A stretch of DNA of 45,870 nt from Savagea sp. (lineage in GTDB: Bacteria > Bacillota > Bacilli > Bacillales_A > Planococcaceae). Shown in pieces: positions 33,028 to 41,904 of this stretch. Location of the stretch: NCBI GenBank assembly GCA_030152585.1, contig JASLJC010000004.1, positions 1 through 45,870 on the forward strand. The letters run 5' to 3'. Made by a program: the position numbers and the translations under genes. Every line of letters starts with the position of its first letter. The first letter of the stretch is position 1. A model generated the notes under the pieces. It was not told the DNA's origin and made no database searches. It worked only from the letters and a program-made list of their open reading frames with translations.

Positions 33028-35442
33028 TTAGAAACGTTTTTTCTGGTGTAAAAAAGATTTGCGTTCAAAGTAATGATGAAGTCGTTGTTCAACGATTTCA
33101 CTTGTCCATCGATAAAGCGTCGCAGACATGTTAGGGTCAATATCTAACGTCACAGAAAGTGTATCTTCTCGTAGCGAAAATACACTCTCGTCATTTTTCG
33201 CTAAATAACGCATCGGTTGTGTACGAATGAGTCGGGCCATTTGTTTTTCATTAAATGGAATCCATTCTTTTCGCTGTTTTTCTGTCCAATCGAGCCGAGC
33301 ACGGTACGGCATATCTGTAAAAAATTGATAAAAACAGTAGGCGATGTCCGGTGCTTTTACGTCTGTATACCAAGAATGTTCTCCGCGAGCTAACATACAT
33401 CGCAAAACGACGAGTTTATAACTTTTTGTTAAAGTCGTCTGTTCAATCTCTTTTAGCCAATGCGCATACTGTTGAAAAACTTTTTGTTCGTCTAAGGTCA
33501 AATCGTTCGCTTCAAATAACAACTGTGGATAACTTTTGAAGTATGTGCGATAAATTTTAATATCAATGTTTCCTTTTAAATAAAATTGTAAAGAAGACGG
33601 GCGTTTCCCGAGTTCTATTTTGAGTGAACGAAATGCATGGATGACACGTTCTTTAGGAGTAGCTCGTTGTTGTTGCAAATGTTCAATTAATTGCACGACT
33701 TCCGTATCGAAATGAAATTCACTCACATTGGGTATAGATAACGTTTTTTCATTAAATGGCTGTGGTAATTGCAGTTCGTGTGTAAATGCTCGGAATTTTG
33801 ATTCCACATTTCGATAATTCCCAATGAGGTCGATAATGACACAATGTTCTTTACCTTCAGCAAGTCGTAAGCCTCGTCCGATTTGTTGAGTGAAGACTGT
33901 AAGTGACTCTGTTGGCCGAACGAAAAGTAATGTATCGACCGTCGGAATATCGACTCCTTCATTAAATAAGTCGACGGTGAAAATAATATCGAGGGTACCT
34001 GCTTGAAGTTGAGCACGTGCTCCTTGACGGATGGTCGAAGGTGTTTGTCCATGTAAAGCAATCGAGCGGATATTTTGTGAGACAAAATAGTCATTTAAAT
34101 ACTCAGCTTGTCGAACAGAAGAACAAAATGCAATCGTTCGCGATTGTTTATGCCGTTGCCAAGCGTCAAAAACGCCTTGTGCATAACTTTCTTTTAGTTG
34201 AACATCCGCTAATTGTTCTACGTCATATCGTCGATTTCTCCAAGAAATTTGATCATAATCGGTTTGATCAAGTACACCGTAATAGACGAACGGAGACAGC
34301 CATCCTTTTTGAATCGCTTCAATAAAATGAATAGAAATCGCAACATTCCCATCACATAGAGCATAGACGTCTTTGTTATCGAGTCGGTCTGGTGTCGCTG
34401 TAATACCGAGTAAAAATTGTGGATGAAAATAATGTAAAACGTCTTCGTAACTCGGTGCAACAGCATGGTGAAATTCATCGACGACGATTAAGTCAAAATG
34501 ACGAGCATCAAACGTATGTAAGTGGTGACGAGAACTGAGCGTTAAAATTGACGCAAATACGAAATCAGCATCGGGCTGTTTCGTCTGTCCGTTGAAAATT
34601 CCTGTCGTCCGATCAGGATATAATGTTTGAAAGGCTTCTTCTGCTTGATATAACAATTCTTCACGATGAGCAATAAATAAAACTCGTTTAAATGATTGCG
34701 CTAAAAATGCTGCAAGAAACGTTTTACCAAGTCCAGTTGCTAAAACGACTAACCCTTTGTCATATCCTGCTTGTCGCATTTCTTCAATCGCATCAAGTGC
34801 TAGTTGTTGAGCAGGACGAGGTGTAATCGTTTCGTACGTCGTATCGATTTCCATCGTCTGTTCCATATGAGGTGCGACTAATGTGCCGGGGCGTTCGACA
34901 AGTGGTTGTAATTGATATTTCGTCTGAAAATGTGTGTAACGTTCGTCATATAACGTAACTGTTTCACGATTCATTCGTTCCGTTGACGGATGAGTGAATA
35001 ATTTCATAAATTCATAAGCGACGTCTTCAAAAAATAAATGTTGTTGATGTAAAGCGACGTGAACGTTCCATTCAACAGCATTCGTTAAAGCTGCTTTTGA
35101 TAAATTGGAAGAACCGACAAATACTTCGGCCTCCTTAGGTGACCGGAACAAATAAGCTTTCGGATGAAAAGAGCGTCCTCCACTTTCAAATAAGCGAATA
35201 TGAGCGTTCGGCAAATGATCGATGAGCAATCGAAGAGCATTCGGTTCAGTAATATATAAATAATCCCCGCACAAAATTTTAATTTCTGCACCACTTTCTT
35301 CTGCTCGTTGTAAAGAAGGAAGCATTTCTTTCACGCCTGAAACTTTTAAAAAGGAGACGACCCAGTAAATAGTCTCGCTTTTTTCTGTCGCTTGAATTAA
35401 GTCATCTTTTAAAAATTGAGTGATGAGTTTAATGTTCATCAT
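33028..35442 (-). CDS. PLD-nuclease/DEAD-like helicase fusion
   Basis: An 804-aa SF2 protein. The N-terminal phospholipase-D-type domain has HPKAYLF and FVGSSNLSKAAL (residues about 93-118, the HxK...GSSN motif). The helicase follows: LVVLATGLGKT (about 236-241), DEFHH, GITATP, and the C-terminal lobe with ALHGQTPS, DLFNEGVDIPTVD and QQIGRGLRL. About 240 C-terminal residues are unassigned; they are not clearly DUF3427. It could act on DNA in repair or phage defence. The start ATG 35442 follows GAGG by 6 nt and overlaps the upstream MazG-like gene by 14 nt, so the two are coupled. Confidence 0.88.
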   Translation of the reverse strand: MMNIKLITQFLKDDLIQATEKSETIYWVVSFLKVSGVKEMLPSLQRAEESGAEIKILCGDYLYITEPNALRLLIDHLPNAHIRLFESGGRSFHPKAYLFRSPKEAEVFVGSSNLSKAALTNAVEWNVHVALHQQHLFFEDVAYEFMKLFTHPSTERMNRETVTLYDERYTHFQTKYQLQPLVERPGTLVAPHMEQTMEIDTTYETITPRPAQQLALDAIEEMRQAGYDKGLVVLATGLGKTFLAAFLAQSFKRVLFIAHREELLYQAEEAFQTLYPDRTTGIFNGQTKQPDADFVFASILTLSSRHHLHTFDARHFDLIVVDEFHHAVAPSYEDVLHYFHPQFLLGITATPDRLDNKDVYALCDGNVAISIHFIEAIQKGWLSPFVYYGVLDQTDYDQISWRNRRYDVEQLADVQLKESYAQGVFDAWQRHKQSRTIAFCSSVRQAEYLNDYFVSQNIRSIALHGQTPSTIRQGARAQLQAGTLDIIFTVDLFNEGVDIPTVDTLLFVRPTESLTVFTQQIGRGLRLAEGKEHCVIIDLIGNYRNVESKFRAFTHELQLPQPFNEKTLSIPNVSEFHFDTEVVQLIEHLQQQRATPKERVIHAFRSLKIELGKRPSSLQFYLKGNIDIKIYRTYFKSYPQLLFEANDLTLDEQKVFQQYAHWLKEIEQTTLTKSYKLVVLRCMLARGEHSWYTDVKAPDIAYCFYQFFTDMPYRARLDWTEKQRKEWIPFNEKQMARLIRTQPMRYLAKNDESVFSLREDTLSVTLDIDPNMSATLYRWTSEIVEQRLHHYFERKSFLHQKKRF

Positions 35443-35761
35443 CTTGGACCTCAACTAACAAAATACGTTTCGAAAACCTACCCCGTTTTTTTTCTTTACG
35501 TTCGCGTACTCGTTCTAATTGGTCCGGTGAAAAGCCGATATGCTCGCTATAAGCATGGAGAATTTCAAGGATGTCAGCTAATTCTTCTAACGTTTGTTCT
35601 TTCGTTTCAGAATGTATTACTTCTACTACTTCTTCTTTTAGTTTTTCTTGTAAAGCTTTCGTATATTGAACGTCATTTAAAATTGTTGTGGAACATGACT
35701 TTCCATCATTTTCAATAATTTCTGGAATAAGGTCACGCACAAGTTTATTGTAAATTGGCAT
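35429..35761 (-). CDS. MazG-like / PRA-PH-type nucleotide pyrophosphohydrolase
   Basis: The 110-aa all-alpha protein begins MPIYNKLVRDLIPEIIENDG, a signature of small phosphoribosyl-ATP pyrophosphohydrolase-like proteins, and has metal-binding acidic motifs EEVVE and EELAD. Such proteins hydrolyse (d)NTPs or related nucleotides to monophosphates. It is not in a his operon. AAGGAGAG precedes the ATG. It overlaps the helicase gene by 14 nt, and a terminator (35823-35852) separates it from the upstream methyltransferase, so the pair is its own unit; an extended -10 (TGATACGAT, 35783-35791) lies just upstream. Confidence 0.82.
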   Translation of the reverse strand: MPIYNKLVRDLIPEIIENDGKSCSTTILNDVQYTKALQEKLKEEVVEVIHSETKEQTLEELADILEILHAYSEHIGFSPDQLERVRERKEKKRGRFSKRILLVEVQDDEH

Positions 35762-35822
35762 ATCTATCTCTCCTTTTTATTCATCGTATCAAATGATGGA
35801 AGGAGAGGTCTTCTCTTTTTCA

Positions 35823-35852
35823 AAAATAAAAACCGCTTTCCGACGAAAGCGG
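35823..35852 (-). terminator. Intrinsic terminator after the methyltransferase gene
   Basis: An 8-bp stem CCGCTTTC/GAAAGCGG with a tetraloop (35833-35840 with 35845-35852) is followed by U5 and a further U-run on the minus strand. Confidence 0.8.
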
Positions 35853-35865
35853 CTGTGGATAACTT

Positions 35866-37035
35866 TTATTCAAACAAACCGAAGCGACGTAATTCGTTTT
35901 CGAGAAACGGATCAGCTTGTAACATTTCTTTGAAAGCTTCGTATGCTTGTCGCTCTTCCTGTTTTGCTAGTTTGTCGGTTTTATATGCACGGATTAAAAT
36001 ATTTTTTGCCGTATGTTCCATGTCGATAAATTCGACGAGTTGAGCGTCATAGCCGACGAGTTCAAGTAGTTGTGCACGTATCGAATCGGTCGCAAGTGCG
36101 CTGAATCGTTCTTTTATGAGTCCGTGTTTTGTCATAACGTTTAGTCGTGGTGCGTCGAGTTGACGGAGTAGTTCGTGTTGGCAGCACGGTACACTTAAAA
36201 TGACACGGGCGCCCCATTTTACGGCGCGTCCGAGTGCTAAGTCGGTTGCGACGTCACAAGCATGTAGTGTGACGACCATGTCGATGTGGTCGGTTTCGTT
36301 GTAGTCGCTAATGTCACCGTATTGGAACGATAAATGTTCATATCCTAAATCGTTCGCAATGAGGGCACAATGTTCGATCACTTCTTTTTTCAAGTCGAGT
36401 CCGGTAATTCGAATATCGAAGCCTCGTACTTCTTTTAAATAGTAGTACATCGCAAATGTTAAATACGATTTCCCTGAACCAAAGTCGATAATGTGTAATG
36501 TTCGGTCTTTCGGTAAATGAGGAATCGTATCGTCGATTAGTTCAACGAAGCGGTTAATTTGTTTGAATTTGTCATATTTCGCTGCTTTTACTTTGCCATC
36601 AGGCGTTTGTACGCCGAGACGGATAAGGAACGGATACGGTATACCTTCTTCTAAAATGTATTGTTTTTTTCGATTGTGTGAAAGTTCAACGCGTTTCGTT
36701 TCCGTTTGGCGTTCGGTCGTCCAACGTACTTTAAACTTTTTCGAAATTTGAATATGGATTTTTTCTGTCGTTGAACCGGCATGGATTTGGCGCATCGCTT
36801 CAACGATCGGTTCGAGTTGTTGGGCGATGTCAGCCGGATTAAGATTTTCATGTTTCATGACACGTGTATATTGGTATTCTAATTGAATGAGACGCTCTCC
36901 TCGTATTAAGACCGGTTGGATACGGACACGTTCTAAATCGTCGGATTTGCGACGTTTTTGGCTAATCGTCGCATGCATAAAATTTTCTTGTTGAATAAAT
37001 GAAATGAGTTGTTGCATCATCGTTTCATATTGCAT
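35866..37035 (-). CDS. SAM-dependent methyltransferase (Methyltransf_32/METTL25-like)
   Basis: A 389-aa protein with an N-terminal half of about 160 residues that lacks a recognised domain, then a class I fold: HIIDFGSGKSYLTFAMYYYL (motif I), ITGLDLKKEVIEHC, VTLHACDVATDLALGRAV and VILSVPCCQHELLRQL. HACD and SVPCCQHE are typical of the Methyltransf_32 family, which includes RNA-related methyltransferases; the substrate is unknown. The frame begins at the ATG at 37035; the ribosome binding site (AAAGGGTGA) supports it. It is divergent from the P1 peptidase gene. Confidence 0.82.
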   Translation of the reverse strand: MQYETMMQQLISFIQQENFMHATISQKRRKSDDLERVRIQPVLIRGERLIQLEYQYTRVMKHENLNPADIAQQLEPIVEAMRQIHAGSTTEKIHIQISKKFKVRWTTERQTETKRVELSHNRKKQYILEEGIPYPFLIRLGVQTPDGKVKAAKYDKFKQINRFVELIDDTIPHLPKDRTLHIIDFGSGKSYLTFAMYYYLKEVRGFDIRITGLDLKKEVIEHCALIANDLGYEHLSFQYGDISDYNETDHIDMVVTLHACDVATDLALGRAVKWGARVILSVPCCQHELLRQLDAPRLNVMTKHGLIKERFSALATDSIRAQLLELVGYDAQLVEFIDMEHTAKNILIRAYKTDKLAKQEERQAYEAFKEMLQADPFLENELRRFGLFE

Positions 37036-37123
37036 AGTGTCACCCTTTCGTTTCTTTTAGCTTACCGCAAAAAAGGAAAGACGTCGACGTGATATAATAG
37101 AAAAAAGAAAAGGAGTGTTATGA

Positions 37124-38218
37124 ATGAAAGCACGTGCAATCGGTGTTCCATTTGATGGAACGCCAGGGAAATATAATGCGATTACAGATGTCGAAGGAGT
37201 TCTCGTCGGATATACGACTAAAATAGAAGGTCAAGGGCCATTAGAAGTAGGTAAAGGACCGGTTCGAACGGGTGTGACAGCTATTTTACCCCGCGGGTAT
37301 CATTCAACACTTGCGCCAGTTTGGGCAGGCGTTCACCAATTGAATGGTAACGGTGTAATGACAGGTACTCAATGGATTGAAGATGGAGGTTATTTTACGA
37401 GTCCAATTGTGTTGACGAATTCACATAGTGTCGGTATAGCACATCATGCGACGACACGTTGGATGTTTGAACAATATGAAGCTCAATATCGTAATGAACA
37501 CGTTTGGTCGATGCCGGTAGTGGCTGAAACGTATGATGGAGTGACGAACGATATAAACGGTTTACACGTTCAAGAAGAAGACGTGCTGTATGCGTTACGT
37601 CATGCGCAAAGTGGAAGTATTGCAGAAGGGAATGTCGGCGGCGGAACGGGTATGATTACGTATGACTTTAAAGGGGGATCAGGTACGTCTTCTCGAATCG
37701 TCGAAGTCGACGGTGAAGTTTATACAGTCGGTGTGTTTGTCCAATCGAATTTCGGGCGCCGTCCGTATTTAACGATAGCAGGTGTCCCGGTCGGTCAACA
37801 GATGCCAAAAGAAGTCGTCAAAGAAGACGACCGTGGTTCTATTATCGTCATTGTCGCAACAGATGCACCGTTACTGCCCCATCAGTTGCGCCGTCTTGCA
37901 AAACGTGCCACTCTCGGAATTGGACGTACCGGAACGATTGGTGGTAATGGATCAGGCGATATCTTTTTAGCATTTACGACGGCAAATGAAATAGAAGCTC
38001 CGCAAGTCGGCACGTCACATTATACACTCGCAGCATTAAATGATGAATATTGTGACCCCCTCTATGCTGGAGCAGTTGAAGCGACAGAAGAAGCGATCAT
38101 CAATGCGATGACCTCTGGTGAAACGATGGCTTCTGTGAAACCAGAAGGGACGATACCGCATCTTGATCACGAACAATTACGAACGATTTTACGTCAGTAC
38201 AATCGTTGTACACGATAA
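37124..38218 (+). CDS. P1-family (S58) peptidase, DmpA/BapA-like
   Basis: A 364-aa N-terminal-nucleophile aminopeptidase of the DmpA/BapA group. NAITDVEGVLVGYTT opens the family pattern; AEGNVGGGTGM and NFGRRPYLTIAGVPVG follow. The self-cleavage site is GGNGSGDIFLAFTTAN (near residue 288), where the Ser becomes the N-terminal nucleophile of the small subunit. Substrates are D-amino acid amides or beta-peptides in known members; the natural substrate is unknown. AAAGGAGTG precedes the ATG. It is followed by yvlD 18 bp later. Confidence 0.92.
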   Translation: MKARAIGVPFDGTPGKYNAITDVEGVLVGYTTKIEGQGPLEVGKGPVRTGVTAILPRGYHSTLAPVWAGVHQLNGNGVMTGTQWIEDGGYFTSPIVLTNSHSVGIAHHATTRWMFEQYEAQYRNEHVWSMPVVAETYDGVTNDINGLHVQEEDVLYALRHAQSGSIAEGNVGGGTGMITYDFKGGSGTSSRIVEVDGEVYTVGVFVQSNFGRRPYLTIAGVPVGQQMPKEVVKEDDRGSIIVIVATDAPLLPHQLRRLAKRATLGIGRTGTIGGNGSGDIFLAFTTANEIEAPQVGTSHYTLAALNDEYCDPLYAGAVEATEEAIINAMTSGETMASVKPEGTIPHLDHEQLRTILRQYNRCTR

Positions 38219-38236
38219 TAGAAAGGAGGTGACGTT

Positions 38237-38581
38237 ATGCGCTGGCTCGGAAGTATTTTATTAAACGCGGTTTTATTTTTATTTTTAGCATGGTTGTTTA
38301 CATCGTTCCACGTCGCAGATTTTGGTGCGGCACTCGTCGCAAGTTTCTTACTTGCTATTGTCAACGTACTCGTTCGTCCGATCGTCAAATTGCTCACATT
38401 GCCGTTAAACATTTTAACGCTCGGCTTATTCACATTTGTCGTGAACGCGCTTATGTTATTACTGGTAAACCGTTTTATGGGTGACACGTTCGTCATTGAC
38501 GGATTCGGTTCTGCACTCGTCGTAGCAATTATGATGTCATTTTTAAATATGATTTTAAATGCAACGGTTTTACGTGATTAA
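38237..38581 (+). CDS. yvlD: YvlD family membrane protein (phage holin IV superfamily)
   Basis: A 114-aa protein with four membrane helices, for example LGSILLNAVLFLFLAWLF and ILTLGLFTFVVNALMLLLV, with the segment NVLVRPIVKLLTLPLNILTL typical of the YvlD / four-helix holin family. B. subtilis yvlD is under envelope stress control; whether that applies here is unknown. AAAGGAGGTGA precedes the ATG at ideal spacing. It probably shares transcription with the P1 peptidase gene. Confidence 0.88.
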   Translation: MRWLGSILLNAVLFLFLAWLFTSFHVADFGAALVASFLLAIVNVLVRPIVKLLTLPLNILTLGLFTFVVNALMLLLVNRFMGDTFVIDGFGSALVVAIMMSFLNMILNATVLRD

Positions 38582-38761
38582 TTTTTAAATATAATTACTT
38601 TAGAAAGAGAATAATTCTCGTTCACTAATACTAAAGATGTACCAAAAGACAATAAAATGACAAAAAATATAGTAATAAAATACTCTTTTTCTGTTCATTC
38701 TTCTATTTTCCCTTTGAAAAATTTGTTTTATGTCGATAGTATTAGGTAAGGAGGTGGACAG

Positions 38762-38980
38762 GTGATAGATTGTCAATTATCATCGCACATTCCTTCTGAA
38801 CGAGTTGAATTAGAAGGCAATTCGTTTCGTCCGAATGAAAGACAATTTCCCTCTATAAGGGAAATGGGCCAAATGACGATGGGACGTTATTTGATAAAAG
38901 TGTTTCAAGAAGGAGAAAATGTAATGAGTACTTGCAGAGATGTGAGGAAAAAAGAAGAAGCAGAGACATTTCTTCAGTAA
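38762..38980 (+). CDS. Possible small protein (72 aa), unknown
   Basis: GTG at 38762 is preceded by TAAGGAGGTGGA, a very strong Shine-Dalgarno. The frame encodes a charged, soluble protein with no recognisable family. Inside it, an in-frame ATG (38924) has its own GAAGGAG and would give the 18-aa peptide MSTCRDVRKKEEAETFLQ, so the real product may be shorter. It is followed by two hairpins, the second with a U-run. The strong ribosome binding site is the main support; amino-acid composition alone does not prove coding. Confidence 0.4.
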   Translation: MIDCQLSSHIPSERVELEGNSFRPNERQFPSIREMGQMTMGRYLIKVFQEGENVMSTCRDVRKKEEAETFLQ

Positions 38981-39023
38981 AACGAAGGCGATATTGTTGG
39001 TCGCTTTTGCAAAGTAACAAAAT

Positions 39024-39051
39024 GAAGAGGCTATTGTGAAATAGCTTCTTC
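39024..39051 (+). other. Hairpin upstream of the 39061 terminator
   Basis: GAAGAGGCTATT (39024-39035) and AATAGCTTCTTC (39040-39051) pair over 12 bp with one G-U around a 4-nt loop. It has no U-run of its own. Confidence 0.55.
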
Positions 39052-39060
39052 ATACGAAAA

Positions 39061-39096
39061 AAAGTGGTGGAACGATACGTTCTACCACTTTTTTTG
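39061..39096 (+). terminator. Intrinsic terminator after the small ORF
   Basis: A 14-bp stem with one G-U pair (39061-39074 with 39079-39092) and a 4-nt loop is followed by seven U. A-tracts on the left could also serve the minus strand. Confidence 0.78.
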
Positions 39097-39402
39097 TCTG
39101 TTTTTTGCTTTTCAATTTCATATTTTCAACATCTACGCAAAGAATGAAAAAAGAGAGACACAAAATAAATTATAAGTAAAAAAGACCTATACGTCAAAAA
39201 ATGTAAAACTTCGGATTTCTCCCTTTACGGACTACTAAAAAGTTGGTATGGTAAAAGGCGATAGACGATGACAACGTGAGGTTGAAAAAGGTGGGGGAGA
39301 CCGTCTACAAATCGATGAATGGAAGTTGTGACGGTTGTATAAATATTTTGAAAATTGATGTTCTTTTTAGCTCTTTAGACCTTCTCGTTCGTCGTTCAAT
39401 AA

Positions 39403-39433
39403 AATGCAAAAACGCTCCCTAAAGAGAGCGTTT
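39403..39433 (-). terminator. Intrinsic terminator after the nitroreductase gene
   Basis: An 8-bp stem AAACGCTC/GAGCGTTT (39410-39417 with 39426-39433) is followed by a U-rich stretch on the minus strand. Confidence 0.65.
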
Positions 39434-39449
39434 AGCTAGTAATCGTCGA

Positions 39450-40178
39450 TTACTTGTTGTCATATCCTTGATGTTTGAGCGCATCTTTCATGAACGTACG
39501 TTGCGGTGTACCGAGGAAATCGGCCATCTGTTTCGTCCATGAACTGATTTTACGATTCGCACTACGTTTTTGATAATACGCTTCCATCGTTGCGTCATAT
39601 TCAGGTAATAACGTATCATATCGTTCTGAATCGTACGCATTTTCGTGAAGTACCGCATCGATCGGTAAGCGTGGTTTTACTTCATGGTCTTGGTCTGGAA
39701 CGCCAATCGTCATCGCAAACATCGGCATGACACCTTTTGGTAAGCCGAACACTTTACTAATTTCGATTGGTGCTGTTCGTGCGCCCCCGATGTAACAAAT
39801 GCCGTATCCTTTTGATTCGGCTGCAATGGCGATATTTTGTGCGCACAATGCGACATCGATCGCACCGACGAGTGTATTTTCAGCATAGCCGAAATCAATC
39901 GTCGTGTCGTGAAGGGCTGCGGCCTGTTCTAAACGGTAGTAGTCCGAACAAAAGAGTAACACGGCACCTGCACCTAAAATTTGACGTGGGTTTTTTGAAA
40001 GTTCAGCAAGTTGCTGTTTTTTCTCCTCGTCTGTTACGTAAATGATTGAATAAGATTGGACGAAATGCGAGCTTGCGGCATGTTGTCCTGCGAGAACGAG
40101 TTCTTCAACCGTTTCGCGTGGAATCGGTACGTCTTTATATTTACGTACACTCGTGTGAGACATGAGTAAATCAATCAT
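39450..40178 (-). CDS. NfsA/FRP-type NADPH nitroreductase
   Basis: A 242-aa FMN oxidoreductase of the oxygen-insensitive nitroreductase family. MSHTSVRKYKDVPIPRETVE is the FMN-binding start; SSHFVQSYSIIYVTD, GYGICYIGGARTAP and FGLPKGVMPMFAMTIGVPDQ follow, with basic residues near the C-terminus for NADPH (KISSWTKQMADFLGTPQR). NfrA1 of B. subtilis is of this group and reduces flavins or disulfide stress targets. AGGAGG precedes the ATG. It is divergent from the glutamate-synthase-like gene. Confidence 0.92.
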   Translation of the reverse strand: MIDLLMSHTSVRKYKDVPIPRETVEELVLAGQHAASSHFVQSYSIIYVTDEEKKQQLAELSKNPRQILGAGAVLLFCSDYYRLEQAAALHDTTIDFGYAENTLVGAIDVALCAQNIAIAAESKGYGICYIGGARTAPIEISKVFGLPKGVMPMFAMTIGVPDQDHEVKPRLPIDAVLHENAYDSERYDTLLPEYDATMEAYYQKRSANRKISSWTKQMADFLGTPQRTFMKDALKHQGYDNK

Positions 40179-40294
40179 GAGTAAGACCTCCTAATCAAAT
40201 TGGAATGCGTCTCTACAATACATGAAAACGGGTACATTTGACAACGAAAGCAATATCATTTGAAGAAAAATATAGGAAAAAGAAGGTGCACACA

Positions 40295-41887
40295 TTGACT
40301 TGGTTACAAGGGATTTCAGTTTGGGCTATGATTTTAATTTTAATTTTAATCATCATTCCGGGTGTGACGTTCATTTATTTATACTTTTATGACCGTCGCC
40401 AAAACCAACACGCTATTATGCGAAACTTCCCGATTCTCGGGCGAATGCGTTATATGTTAGAACATACCGGTCCAGAGTTACGTCAATATTTATTCGATGG
40501 AGATAACGAAAACGAACCGTTCAGTCGTCAAGAATATTTGCACATCGTCATGCCAGGGAAATATTTAAGTAACATTATCGGCTTCGGTTCGAAAAAAGAT
40601 TTCTCACAAGCAGGTTATTATTTACGAAATGCGATGTTTACAAAAAATAACGAAGAAATGCGTGTCGACAATTCGAAAAAAATTCCGACGATGCGTTACG
40701 TTATTGATGAAGACAATTTGTTTTCGCGTAAAGAACACCGTGAAGAAATTGAAGCTGATCAATGGTTATTACCGGAAGAAGATGCAGTCGTACTCGGTCC
40801 AGATTTGAAATACCCATTCCGCGTACGCGGGTTTATCGGTCAGTCGGCAATGAGTTACGGAGCGTTAGGGGAAAATGCGATCCGTGCATTGTCAAAAGGT
40901 ATCGGAAAAGTTGAAGGTTCATGGATGAATACAGGAGAAGGGGGCGTTTCATCGTACCACTTAGAAGGTGGTGCTGATTTAATCGCTCAAATTGGTTCAG
41001 GTCTTTACGGGTACCGTACGGAAGATGGAGAGTTTAGCGTTGAAGCGTTAAAAGAAAAAGCAGCGAATCCGAAAATTAAAGCGTTTGAATTGAAGTTAGC
41101 GCAAGGTTCTAAAATGCGTGGAGGACACGTTGAAGCAGAAAAAGTAACAGAAGAAGTCGCAGAGATTCGTGGTGTCCGAGCATTTACTGAAATTAACAGC
41201 CCGAACCGTTTCCATCAGTTCCACGATTACCCGTCATTGTTCGAGTTTATCGATTTAATTCGAGACAATGCGGAAAAACCAGTCGGTATTAAAATTGTAA
41301 TCGGAAGTAAACAAGATGCAGATGAATTAGCGCAGTTCATGAAAGATTCAGGGCGCGGTCCTGATTTCATTTCACTCGATGGTGGTGAAGGTGGATCTGG
41401 AGCGACGTACCAAGATTTAGCAGACAGTTTAGGTTTACCGTTACATGCAGCTTTACCTATTTTACACGATTCATTAGTAGAGCACGGTGTACGTGATCGT
41501 GTCAAAATTATCGCATCAGGTAAAATTACGACACCTGACGCAGCAGCAATTGCGATGGCACTCGGTGCAGACCTCGTGCAAAGTGCACGTGCGTTTATGA
41601 TTTCAGTCGGTTGTATTATGGCACATCGTTGTCATACGAACGATTGTCCAGCAGGTGTAGCGACGACAGATAAACGTCTTCAAAAAGGACTCGTCGTCGA
41701 TGAGAAAAAATACCGTGTCACGAACTACGTATTAACGATGCGCGCAGGGTTATTCCGTATTGCAGCAGCAGCAGGGTTAGATTCACCGACGAAAATTCGT
41801 CGTGAACACCTCGTCTTTAAAGATGAGCGCGGTCAAGTGTATCCGCTTGATCCTGAAATTTTAAATAAGCAACGACGTGTTTTATAA
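40295..41887 (+). CDS. FMN-binding glutamate synthase-like Fe-S protein (YerD-like), membrane-anchored
   Basis: About 530 aa: one N-terminal membrane helix (VWAMILILILIIIPGVTFIYL) leads the FMN/Fe-S synthase domain of the GltB family, without the glutaminase domain. Visible are FIGQSAMSYGALGENAI, NTGEGGVSSYH, the flavin site SLDGGEGGSGATYQD and the 3Fe-4S cysteines of CIMAHRCHTNDCPAG. B. subtilis YerD has the same layout; its reaction is not established. I place the start at TTG 40295 because AGAAGGTG lies 6 nt upstream; the frame continues to TTG 40238, which lacks a site. The start region is a predicted pairing target of the Fur-controlled RNA. Confidence 0.88.
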   Translation: MTWLQGISVWAMILILILIIIPGVTFIYLYFYDRRQNQHAIMRNFPILGRMRYMLEHTGPELRQYLFDGDNENEPFSRQEYLHIVMPGKYLSNIIGFGSKKDFSQAGYYLRNAMFTKNNEEMRVDNSKKIPTMRYVIDEDNLFSRKEHREEIEADQWLLPEEDAVVLGPDLKYPFRVRGFIGQSAMSYGALGENAIRALSKGIGKVEGSWMNTGEGGVSSYHLEGGADLIAQIGSGLYGYRTEDGEFSVEALKEKAANPKIKAFELKLAQGSKMRGGHVEAEKVTEEVAEIRGVRAFTEINSPNRFHQFHDYPSLFEFIDLIRDNAEKPVGIKIVIGSKQDADELAQFMKDSGRGPDFISLDGGEGGSGATYQDLADSLGLPLHAALPILHDSLVEHGVRDRVKIIASGKITTPDAAAIAMALGADLVQSARAFMISVGCIMAHRCHTNDCPAGVATTDKRLQKGLVVDEKKYRVTNYVLTMRAGLFRIAAAAGLDSPTKIRREHLVFKDERGQVYPLDPEILNKQRRVL

Positions 41888-41904
41888 TTTGTATTGCACG
41901 TCAT

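Larger units (their letters stand above)
38582..39449. other. 868-bp AT-rich stretch without a recognisable family
   Basis: Apart from the 72-codon frame at 38762-38980 and the hairpins at 39024-39096, nothing recognisable is present. There are short hairpins, for example ATTTCCCT/AGGGAAAT at about 38849-38868, AT-rich runs, and a low-confidence 43-codon frame (39291-39422) that runs into the nitroreductase terminator. A small RNA could lie here but no clear promoter-terminator pair was found except the terminator at 39061. Confidence 0.5.

Noticed and set aside
39291..39422. 43-codon frame with CDGC motif before the nitroreductase terminator
   Set aside because: It starts with GTG after a weak GAGG, and its end overlaps the stem of the minus-strand terminator. 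It is most likely fortuitous, though not excluded.
40238..40243. TTGACA as -35 box of the glutamate-synthase-like gene
   Set aside because: No -10 hexamer lies 16-19 bp downstream; the next AT-rich hexamer is far too distant.
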